Position numbers and translations under genes: made by a program. A stretch of DNA of 64,000 nucleotides, from the NCBI GenBank assembly GCA_965250245.1, contig OZ252296.1:1674001-1738000 (forward strand), read 5' to 3'. Of the stretch, positions 57,341 through 64,000 are shown in pieces. Source of the DNA: JABDIP01 sp965250245 (GTDB taxonomy: Bacteria; Pseudomonadota; Alphaproteobacteria; DSM-16000; Inquilinaceae). A model generated the notes under the pieces. The model did no database searches. It saw nothing but the letters and a program-made list of their open reading frames with translations, and was not told the DNA's origin. Positions within the stretch are counted from its first letter, which is position 1. Each line of letters starts with the position of its first letter.

Positions 57341-58066
57341 ATGGAAAGTGCCACACAGACCGTATCGGCGCCGGTGCAGGGCGTCCCGAGCGAGCGGCTT
57401 GAGAACCAGGTCCATGCCCGGCTCTTGGATGCGATCCGTCTTGGCGACTACTCGCTGGGGCAGAAGCTGCCGAGCGAGCATGAACTGGCGGCCGAATACG
57501 GGGTGTCCCGACCGGTGATCCGGGCCGCGCTTGCCAGGCTTCGCGAGGATGGTCTGATCGTTTCGCGCCGCGGCGCGGGGTCTTTCGTCAGCAGCGGGTC
57601 GCCATCCGAAGGGTCGGGCTACGGGCCGCTGGAGAGCATCGACGACATCGCCTGCTACTTCCAATTCCGCAAGACGATCGAGGCCGAGACAGTGACCCGG
57701 GCGGCGGCACGGATCGACCCGAAGGGCCTGGCGGAGCTACGTGAGATCATCGACGAGACCGAAAGGCTCATCGACAATGGCGAAGCGACAATCGAAGCGG
57801 ATGTCAATTTCCACGCCAAGATCGCAGAGTTGTCAGACAGCAGGTTCCTGGTTGAAACCCTCAGGATGCTGCGCCCGCATTGGTTTTTCATTGGCAAATT
57901 CGTTCGAAGTCTTGGCCAGACCGGCTACCGGAAGGGCAAGCGCGACATGAGCGCCGAGCACAGGGCGATCCTGGCGGCGCTGCAGGCCGGGGACGCGGCG
58001 GCGGCGCGGGTGGCCATGATCAGCCACATCGACGGCTCGGAGCGCCGCGTCTTCAAGGGGGAATAG
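57341..58066 (+). CDS. GntR/FadR-family transcriptional regulator (FCD domain)
   Basis: A 241-aa regulator. The GntR winged helix is at about 25-85: DAIRLGDYSLGQKLPSEHELA, the recognition helix EYGVSRPVIRAALARLREDGLI and the wing RRGAGSFV. An all-helical FCD ligand domain follows with the metal/ligand His in DVNFHAKIAEL and SAEHRAILAAL. FCD regulators commonly sense hexuronates or aldarates. It is divergent from the importer operon and leads the catabolic operon; the SMP-30 gene starts at the base after its stop. GTG 57338 is an alternative start. Confidence 0.92.
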   Translation: MESATQTVSAPVQGVPSERLENQVHARLLDAIRLGDYSLGQKLPSEHELAAEYGVSRPVIRAALARLREDGLIVSRRGAGSFVSSGSPSEGSGYGPLESIDDIACYFQFRKTIEAETVTRAAARIDPKGLAELREIIDETERLIDNGEATIEADVNFHAKIAELSDSRFLVETLRMLRPHWFFIGKFVRSLGQTGYRKGKRDMSAEHRAILAALQAGDAAAARVAMISHIDGSERRVFKGE

Positions 58067-58948
58067 GTGGTCGCGATCGAGTGCGTCGTGCCGAGCCGGT
58101 CGCAGGTCGGCGAGGGCGCGGTATGGGATGTTGAGGACGGCGCGCTCTGGTGGGTGGATATCAAGGCGGGGCTGATCCACCGGCACGACCCGGCGCGCGG
58201 AGAGAATGCCGTCTTCGACTTCGGAGAGCCGGTCGGTTGCCTGGCACGGCGCGATGCGGGCGGCCTGATCGTGGCAGCTCGGTCTGGCTTCTACATCTAC
58301 GACCCGGCGACCGGCATGAAACAGGTGCTGACCGATCCGGAGGCGGATATTCCGGGAAACCGCTTCAACGACGGAACGACGGATTTGCAAGGCAGGTTCT
58401 GGGCCGGAACGATGAAGGACGATGGCGGCCCGCCGGTACGGCGGGGGCAGTTCTACCGCTACGATCCGGATGGTCGGGTCACGGCCCATTTCGAGAAGGT
58501 CTTCACCACCAATGGCTCGGCCTTCTCGCCCGATGGCCGGACGATGTACTTCTCTGACTCGAACCCGGAGGTCCAAACGATCTGGGCCTGCGACTACGAT
58601 CCGGACTCCGGCACGCCGTCCAATCGGCGGGTGTTCTTCGACACAAGGGAGGTCGCGGGGCGCCCGGACGGGGGAACCGTCGATGCCGACGGTTGTTATT
58701 GGATGGCCGGCGTCAGCGGCTGGCAGCTCGTGCGCATCACGCCGGGCGGAACGGTGGACCGGATCGTCGACATGCCGATCGAGAAACCCACCAAGCCGAT
58801 GTTCGGCGGCGCCGGCCTCGATGTCCTGTTCGTCACCTCGATCGGCGCCGGGGCCGAGACCGATGCGAGCCAACCCGAAGCGGGCAGCCTCTTTGCCGTG
58901 ACCGAGCTGGGCGTGACCGGCGTGCCCCAGACCCGGTTCGCCGGTTAG
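58067..58948 (+). CDS. SMP-30/gluconolactonase family lactonase
   Basis: A 293-aa beta-propeller lactonase opening aldono- or aldarolactones. Metal ligands fit QVGEGAVWD (Glu), NRFNDGTTDLQGRFWAGTM (Asn) and NGSAFSPDGRTMYFSDS (Asn/Asp). The start is GTG at 58067, directly after the gntR stop and preceded by AAGGGGG. It fits the step after uronate dehydrogenase, which yields an aldarolactone. Confidence 0.9.
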   Translation: MVAIECVVPSRSQVGEGAVWDVEDGALWWVDIKAGLIHRHDPARGENAVFDFGEPVGCLARRDAGGLIVAARSGFYIYDPATGMKQVLTDPEADIPGNRFNDGTTDLQGRFWAGTMKDDGGPPVRRGQFYRYDPDGRVTAHFEKVFTTNGSAFSPDGRTMYFSDSNPEVQTIWACDYDPDSGTPSNRRVFFDTREVAGRPDGGTVDADGCYWMAGVSGWQLVRITPGGTVDRIVDMPIEKPTKPMFGGAGLDVLFVTSIGAGAETDASQPEAGSLFAVTELGVTGVPQTRFAG

Positions 58949-58952
58949 TCCC

Positions 58953-60131
58953 ATGAAGATCACCGGCCTCCGTTCCTATATGACGCGCGACCTCGACAGG
59001 CCGCGGGTGATCGTGGCGGTCGATACCGACGAGGGCATCACGGGCTGGGGCGAGTGCTACAACCATGGGCCGGACCGGGCGTTGCCGCCGCTGCTTGACT
59101 ATCTCTACCTCCAGATCGAGGGCGAGGATCCGACGCGGATCGAACGGCTGGTGCTGAAACTGCTCCAGCAAACCCGGTTTCCGCCGGGCGCGCTGGGCCT
59201 CGCCGCCATTTCGGCCATCGACCATGCGCTCTGGGATATCTCGGCCAAGGCCCTCGGCGTCCCGGTCTATCGGCTGCTCGGCGGGCACTTTCGCGACCGG
59301 GTGCGCGTCTATCTCGGGGTCTACACCGCGCCGGAGCCCGAGGCGGTCCGCGACCACTGCGCCGCGATGCAGGAGAGCTACGGGCTGACGGCCTTCAAGC
59401 TCTCGCCCTACCGGATCGATATCCACGCCAATCCCTGGGGCCGGGTGATCTCCACCACGTCGGAATGGGTCGGCCGGCTGGTGGAGCTCTGCCCGGATCA
59501 TGAATTCGCCTTCGATGCGCATGCCAAGCTGTTCGAGCCCTGGCAGGCGGCCCAGCTTGGCAATGCGCTGGCCCCGTTCCACCCGCTCTTCTACGAGGAG
59601 CCGATCCGGCCGGAAAACATCGAGGCCTGGGGGCGGCTGAAGGCGCAGCTCTCGGTGCCGCTCGCCACCGGCGAAAGCCTCTATTCGCGATTCGAATTCA
59701 GCCGCCTGCTGCAATGCGCCGGCGCGGACATCATCCAACCCGACATCTGCGTGGTGGGCGGCCTGTTGGAAATGCGCAAGATCGCCGCGATCGCCGAGGC
59801 GCACTATGTCACCGTCGCGCCGCACAACCCGATGGGTCCGCTGGCGACGGCCATCAACCTGCATTTCTGCGCCGCGCAGCCGAACTTCAAGATCCTGGAA
59901 TACCGCCTTCCCATGGGCGCCGCGTATCACAGCGATGGCATGGCGGGTGCGGAGGACCGGGCCGCCTACGTCGAAGATCCTTACCTGCCATCGGACGGGC
60001 ATCTCGAATTGCGGCCGGACCGTCCGGGCTGGGGCGTCGAGATCGACGAGGATTGCCTCAAGACCGACCGGTACCTGCACTGGGAGCGCAAGCTGCCGAA
60101 GCGGCCGGACGGATCATACGCATACACCTGA
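58953..60131 (+). CDS. Mandelate racemase/muconate lactonizing family protein
   Basis: A 392-aa enolase-superfamily enzyme and the fourth of this locus. Motifs are LTAFKLSPYRID (base region), FAFDAHAKLF, FYEEPIRPEN and PLATGESLYSRF (metal ligands), and IIQPDICVVGGLLEMRKIAAIAE with VAPHNPMGPLAT (His base). This is the DgoD/galactonate dehydratase-like layout. It is 4 bases after the lactonase gene and ahead of udh, so it is likely a sugar-acid dehydratase or aldarolactone cycloisomerase; which one cannot be told. Confidence 0.88.
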   Translation: MKITGLRSYMTRDLDRPRVIVAVDTDEGITGWGECYNHGPDRALPPLLDYLYLQIEGEDPTRIERLVLKLLQQTRFPPGALGLAAISAIDHALWDISAKALGVPVYRLLGGHFRDRVRVYLGVYTAPEPEAVRDHCAAMQESYGLTAFKLSPYRIDIHANPWGRVISTTSEWVGRLVELCPDHEFAFDAHAKLFEPWQAAQLGNALAPFHPLFYEEPIRPENIEAWGRLKAQLSVPLATGESLYSRFEFSRLLQCAGADIIQPDICVVGGLLEMRKIAAIAEAHYVTVAPHNPMGPLATAINLHFCAAQPNFKILEYRLPMGAAYHSDGMAGAEDRAAYVEDPYLPSDGHLELRPDRPGWGVEIDEDCLKTDRYLHWERKLPKRPDGSYAYT

Positions 60132-60135
60132 AGCC

Positions 60136-60237
60136 ATGACCGAAATGCCCAATGCAAGTGAGGCGATTGCGGCCGCCATCGCTTCCGCCGCGCGCCACGG
60201 AGCCACGTCGCCAGATTTCGAAAGGACAGCGCCATGA
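60136..60237 (+). CDS. Possible 33-aa small protein upstream of udh
   Basis: A short ORF, MTEMPNASEAIAAAIASAAR and 13 more residues, whose stop overlaps the udh ATG (ATGA). It may be a real small protein, or just a coupling leader that brings ribosomes to udh. There is no recognisable family. The codon pattern is GC-rich as in its neighbours. Confidence 0.3.
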   Translation: MTEMPNASEAIAAAIASAARHGATSPDFERTAP

Positions 60238-61028
60238 AACGTCTGCTCATCACTGGCGCCGCCGGCAGGCTGGGCTCCATATGCCGCCAACGGCTGACCC
60301 ATCTGGCGGAGACGATCCGGCTCTCCAGCCGGCGTGACATGGGCGAGTCCGCGCCGCACGAGGAACTCGTGCAATGCGACTTGGGGGACAGGGCGGCGGT
60401 CGAGGCGCTGGTCGAGGGCTGCGACGGCATCGTGCACCTCGGCGGCCATGCCCGGGAGGCCTCCTGGGACGTCATCCGCGACGCCAATATCGACGGCACG
60501 TTCAACCTTTATGAGGCCGCCCGCATTCACGGGTGCCGGCGGATCGTCTTTGCCAGCTCGAACCACGCCATAGGGTTCTACCCCCAGACCGAGCGCCTGG
60601 ATGCATCCGCGCCGACGCGGCCCGACGGCCTCTACGGCGTGTCCAAGGTCTTCGGCGAGGCGCTGGCCTCAATGTATCACGACAAGTTCGGCATCGAGAC
60701 CGCCTGCGTGCGCATCGGCTCCTGCTTCCCGGAGCCGACCAACCACCGGATGCTCTCGACCTGGCTGAGCGCCGACGATTTCATCCGGATGATCGAGTGC
60801 ATCTTCCGCGTTCCGGTTCTCGGCTGCCCGATCATCTATGGCGCGTCGGCCAACGCCGCCAATTGGTGGGACAATCATGCGGTGTCCTATCTCGGCTGGC
60901 AGCCGCTCGACAGCGCCGATTCCTGCCGCGCCAGGATCGAAGCCGAGATCGACCGGCCGGAGCTGGACGCGCCCGACGCTCGATATCAGGGCGGCAGGTT
61001 CGCAACCGAAGACAGCCATGAGGCCTGA
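60234..61028 (+). CDS. udh: Uronate dehydrogenase
   Basis: A 264-aa NAD-dependent SDR closely patterned on Agrobacterium-type uronate dehydrogenases. It has ITGAAGRLG (NAD site), DGIVHLGGHAREASW, IVFASSNHAIGFYPQTERLD, the YGVSKVFGE YxxxK pair and the RIGSCFPEPTNHRMLSTWLS segment. It oxidises glucuronate or galacturonate to the 1,4/1,5-aldarolactone, feeding the lactonase and dehydratases around it. The start is coupled to the preceding small ORF. Confidence 0.94.
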   Translation: MKRLLITGAAGRLGSICRQRLTHLAETIRLSSRRDMGESAPHEELVQCDLGDRAAVEALVEGCDGIVHLGGHAREASWDVIRDANIDGTFNLYEAARIHGCRRIVFASSNHAIGFYPQTERLDASAPTRPDGLYGVSKVFGEALASMYHDKFGIETACVRIGSCFPEPTNHRMLSTWLSADDFIRMIECIFRVPVLGCPIIYGASANAANWWDNHAVSYLGWQPLDSADSCRARIEAEIDRPELDAPDARYQGGRFATEDSHEA

Positions 61029-61067
61029 TCCGGACAACTTGGCTTCGAGGCTATTGGAGCTCTCCTG

Positions 61068-62000
61068 ATGCACACCGACCTTCTCACCGCCCTGACAGGC
61101 ATTTCCGGCATCCTCGTCACGCCCTTCGACGATGAGGGCGGCATCGCACCGGAGCGCCAGAAGCCGATCGTCGACCGGGCTATTGCCGCCGGCGTCCAGA
61201 TCCTGACCGCCAACGGCAACACCGGAGAGTTCTACAGCCTCACGATCGATGAAGCGGTGGCCATGGTCCAGGCGGCCGGTGCCCACATCGCGGGCCGCGT
61301 GCCGATGGTCGCAGGAGTCGGCCGGGGTATCCGGGACGCCTGCCGCCTTGCCGACGCATCCGCGGCGGCCGGGGCTTCGGCGCTGATGATCCACCAGCCG
61401 CCCGACCCTTTCGTCGCATCCCGGGGGCTGCTCGACTACGTGACCCGTGTATCCGATGCCGGAAGCAATCTTCCGCTCATCCTCTATCTGAGGAACGACA
61501 CAATCGGGACCGATGCGATTGCCGGGCTGTGCGCGCTGCCCGGCGTGGTCGGGGTCAAATGGGCGACGCCCAATCCGATGAAGCTCAAGGCCGCCATGGA
61601 GGCCTCGCCGGGCCACATCGTCTGGGTCGGCGGGCTCGCCGAGGTTTGGGCGCCGGCGTTCTACGCCGTCGGCGCGCGCGGCTTCACTTCCGGGCTCATC
61701 AATGTCTGGCCGGAACGCTCGGTCGCCATATCGGCCTCCCTCGAGGCGGGCGATTACGCCGAGGCACGGCGGCTGATCGCCGGCATGCAGGTCTTCGAGG
61801 ACATCCGCGCCGAGGATCAAGGCGGCGCCAATGTGGCCGGTGTCAAGGGCGCCCTGCGGCTCATGGGCAATGATTGCGGTGCAGCAAGGCCGCCCGCCGC
61901 CTGGCCCCTCACCGACGACCAACTGGCCAGGCTGAAAGCTTTCATGGACGGCAACCACCTGCTCGGAATGCCCGACGGCCAATCGGGTGGAAATGAATGA
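61068..62000 (+). CDS. Dihydrodipicolinate synthase (DapA)-superfamily lyase/dehydratase
   Basis: A 310-aa TIM-barrel aldolase-family protein. It has GILVTPFDDEGGI, NGNTGEFYSLT (substrate loop) and the Schiff-base Lys in VVGVKWATPN. The usual catalytic Tyr position reads PLILYLRND. The substrate is probably a keto-deoxy sugar acid rather than a DapA substrate, given the locus. Its stop overlaps kdgD (ATGA), so the two are made together, perhaps for different stereoisomers. Confidence 0.88.
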   Translation: MHTDLLTALTGISGILVTPFDDEGGIAPERQKPIVDRAIAAGVQILTANGNTGEFYSLTIDEAVAMVQAAGAHIAGRVPMVAGVGRGIRDACRLADASAAAGASALMIHQPPDPFVASRGLLDYVTRVSDAGSNLPLILYLRNDTIGTDAIAGLCALPGVVGVKWATPNPMKLKAAMEASPGHIVWVGGLAEVWAPAFYAVGARGFTSGLINVWPERSVAISASLEAGDYAEARRLIAGMQVFEDIRAEDQGGANVAGVKGALRLMGNDCGAARPPAAWPLTDDQLARLKAFMDGNHLLGMPDGQSGGNE

Positions 62001-62902
62001 TCGCCCCGACGGACCTTCGAGACATCATTCGCTCCGGGCTGCTGTCCTTTCCGGTGACGCCGTTCGACGCCCAGGACCGGTTCAACCCGATGGCCTTCGC
62101 GGCCCATCTGGAATGGCTCGCGCCGCATGCCATCGCCGGGCTGATCGTTGCCGGGGGCACGGGAGAGCTGTTCTCCCTGACGCCCGTGGAGGTGGTCGAT
62201 GTGGTGAAGACCGCACGGGAGGCGCAGCCGGGCAAACCGATCATCGCCGGCTGCGGATACGGCACGCGGATGGCCTGCGGCATGGCCATGGCGATCGAGG
62301 AGGCGGGCGGCGACGGCATTCTGCTCTTGCCGCATTATCTTGTCAGCGCGCCGCAGGACGGGATCGCGGCGCATATTCGCGCCGTCTGCAATGCGACCGG
62401 CATGGGCGTGATCGTCTACAACCGCGGCCAGTCGGTCTGCTCAGCGGAAACGCTCGCCAGTCTTGCCGAGACCTGCCCAAATCTCATCGGCTTCAAGGAC
62501 GGCACCGGCGATATCGATACGGTCAAGCGCATCACGGTCGGTCTCGGCGACCGGCTCGCCTATATCGGCGGCATGCCGACCCATGAGCTCTATGCGCAGG
62601 CCTATCGCGGTGCCGGCGTCGACACCTACTCCTCGGCGGTGTTCAACTTCGTTCCCGAGACGGCGCTGGCTTTCCATCGTGCCTTCACAGCGGGCGACGA
62701 CGCTGTTTGCGAGGCCATGCTGCGCGACTTCTACTATCCGTTCGCGAAGATCCGAGACCGCAAGACCGGCTATGCCGTAGCGGCCATCAAGGCCGGCGTC
62801 GCGCTGCGCGGCTTCGAGACCGGTGCGGTGCGCCCGCCGCTTGTGGATCTGACCGAGGAAGAGTGTGCAATGCTTCAGCGCCTCATCGAGGGCCGAGGAT
62901 AG
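61997..62902 (+). CDS. kdgD: 5-dehydro-4-deoxyglucarate dehydratase
   Basis: A 301-aa DapA-superfamily decarboxylating dehydratase turning 5-keto-4-deoxyglucarate into 2-oxoglutarate semialdehyde. Diagnostic segments are GLLSFPVTPFDAQ at the N terminus, AGGTGELFSLTPVE, VIVYNRGQ and the Schiff-base Lys in LIGFKDGTGDIDTVKRI. It links the dehydratases of both operons to central metabolism. The semialdehyde dehydrogenase is not in the window. Confidence 0.93.
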   Translation: MIAPTDLRDIIRSGLLSFPVTPFDAQDRFNPMAFAAHLEWLAPHAIAGLIVAGGTGELFSLTPVEVVDVVKTAREAQPGKPIIAGCGYGTRMACGMAMAIEEAGGDGILLLPHYLVSAPQDGIAAHIRAVCNATGMGVIVYNRGQSVCSAETLASLAETCPNLIGFKDGTGDIDTVKRITVGLGDRLAYIGGMPTHELYAQAYRGAGVDTYSSAVFNFVPETALAFHRAFTAGDDAVCEAMLRDFYYPFAKIRDRKTGYAVAAIKAGVALRGFETGAVRPPLVDLTEEECAMLQRLIEGRG

Positions 62903-62974
62903 GGATTCGTGCCTGCGTGGGCTTGCGGCGGAAGGGACAAATAAGGTGACAGGAACAGGCATGAGGGCAGGGCA

Positions 62975-64000
62975 ATGACCACCGGTCGCCGCAAGGCATA
63001 CGAGGACCTGCGCTCCGCCCGCTGGTTCGCGCCGGACGATCTGCGCTCCTTCGGGCACCGCAGCCGGGCGATGCAGATGGGCCTTTCGGCCGAGGACTGG
63101 GCCGGCAAGCCGGTGATCGCCGTGATCAACACCTGGTCCGAGGCGCAGCCCTGTCACATGCATTTCCGCGACCGGGCGGAGTTCGTGAAGAAGGGCGTCC
63201 TCCAGGCCGGCGGCATGCCCATGGAGCTGCCGGCGCCCTCGCTTTCGGAGCAGTTCCTCAAGCCCACCTCCATGCTCTACCGCAACATGGCGGCGATGGA
63301 GGTGGAGGAGCTTCTGCGCGCCCATCCGGTCGACGGCGCGGTGCTGATGGGCGGATGCGACAAGTCCACGCCGGCGCTGATCATGGGCGCGATCTCCATG
63401 GGGATCCCGTTCCTCTACCTGCCGGCCGGGCCCATGTTGCGCGGCAATTACGCCGGCACGGTGCTGGGGTCGGGGAGTGATGCGTTCAAGTACTGGGACG
63501 AGCGCCGGGCCGGGACGATCACCAAGGCGGAATGGCAGGGCATCGAAGGCGGCATTGCCCGCTCCTACGGACATTGCATGACCATGGGCACCGCATCGAC
63601 CATGACCGCCATCGCAGAGGGTTTCGGCCTGTGCCTGCCCGGGGCCTCCTCGATCCCGGCGCCGGACGCCAATCACCAGCGCATGTCGGCGGCCTGCGGG
63701 CGGCGGATCGTGGAGATGGTCTGGGAAGACCTGACCGCCGACCAGATCATCACAGAGGCCAGCACCCGCAACGCCGTGACCGTGGCCATGGCGACGGGCT
63801 GCTCCACCAACGCCATCATCCATCTGATCGCCATGGCTCGTCGGGCGGGGGTGCCGCTGGAGCTCGACGATCTGGACCGGATCGGCCGAACCACGCCGGT
63901 GATCGCCAACATCCGCCCCTCCGGCGAGGCCTATCTGATGGAGGATTTCTTCTACGCCGGCGGCCTGCGGGCGCTGATGAAAGAGCTCGGCGACAAGCTC
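62975..64000 (+). CDS. IlvD/Edd-family dehydratase (aldonate dehydratase-like), 3' truncated by window
   Basis: The first 342 residues of an IlvD/Edd Fe-S dehydratase, open at the right edge. Visible are WSEAQPCHMHF (first cluster Cys), MGGCDKSTPALIMGA (second Cys with the Lys of the Mg site), YGHCMTMGTASTM (third Cys), LPGASSIPAPDANHQ and ATGCSTNAIIHL. The opening RRKAYEDLRSARWFAPDDLRSFGHRSR resembles L-arabonate/D-xylonate/galactonate dehydratases rather than amino-acid IlvD. It would add an aldonate branch to this locus. ATG 62975 is used. Confidence 0.92.
   Translation, partial: MTTGRRKAYEDLRSARWFAPDDLRSFGHRSRAMQMGLSAEDWAGKPVIAVINTWSEAQPCHMHFRDRAEFVKKGVLQAGGMPMELPAPSLSEQFLKPTSMLYRNMAAMEVEELLRAHPVDGAVLMGGCDKSTPALIMGAISMGIPFLYLPAGPMLRGNYAGTVLGSGSDAFKYWDERRAGTITKAEWQGIEGGIARSYGHCMTMGTASTMTAIAEGFGLCLPGASSIPAPDANHQRMSAACGRRIVEMVWEDLTADQIITEASTRNAVTVAMATGCSTNAIIHLIAMARRAGVPLELDDLDRIGRTTPVIANIRPSGEAYLMEDFFYAGGLRALMKELGDKL

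Overview
This is a GC-rich alphaproteobacterial chromosome segment, most like Rhodospirillales-type marine or soil bacteria. The call rests on the 16S/23S sequence, the 16S-tRNA-Ile-tRNA-Ala-23S-5S-tRNA-fMet operon order, and families such as DUF1344 and DUF1489. No species is claimed.

Region 1 (1-4.3 kb, + strand) is an acyl-CoA catabolic run: the end of a thiolase, a RidA protein, an SDR, a DUF3291 protein, an acyl-CoA dehydrogenase and a 2-hydroxychromene-2-carboxylate isomerase-like protein. Region 2 (4.5-8.2 kb, - strand) is a small operon: a GbsR/MarR regulator, a DUF4166 protein, a membrane-anchored TIGR01777-type epimerase and, last, a retron-type reverse transcriptase (RT). The RT start codon is buried in a strongly structured leader RNA. 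Two matching palindromes suggest that the regulator controls itself and the operon. PPK2, a site-2 protease homologue and a threonine dehydratase follow.

Region 3 (11.2-19.1 kb) is a leucine/isovalerate (liu) cluster: both methylcrotonyl-CoA carboxylase subunits, methylglutaconyl-CoA hydratase and HMG-CoA lyase. It is interrupted by an AT-richer membrane protein gene, a DUF1344 gene and a trypsin-like lipoprotein gene. Region 4 (19.2-25.8 kb) is a complete rRNA operon. Its 23S gene carries two intervening sequences, one in helix 25 and one in helix 45. The helix-45 insert encodes a four-helix-bundle IVP protein. Related inverted repeats (core GGGATCAGGTATCAG) also occur in three of the operon spacers, with a lone fragment in a fourth.

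Region 5 (25.75-46.83 kb) is a 21-kb genomic island inserted in the 3' end of tRNA-fMet. It is bounded by 45-bp direct repeats and carries a truncated integrase, a HTH_17 protein and a replication-like HTH protein. Its cargo is a Tc (ABC) toxin locus: a giant TcA (about 3,275 aa) and a naturally fused TcB-TcC of 2,710 aa with a large variable C-terminal tip.

Region 6 (46.9-64 kb) is a sugar-acid (uronate/aldarate) catabolic locus. It has four enolase-superfamily dehydratases or cycloisomerases, a peptide/oligosaccharide-type ABC importer, a GntR/FCD regulator, an SMP-30 lactonase, uronate dehydrogenase, two DapA-superfamily lyases including KdgD, and an IlvD/Edd dehydratase cut by the window end. 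Two divergent transcripts meet at a perfect 15-bp palindrome, the likely GntR operator. Together they can import sugar acids, oxidise uronate to aldarolactone, open the lactone, dehydrate to keto-deoxy-aldarate and pass carbon to 2-oxoglutarate semialdehyde.
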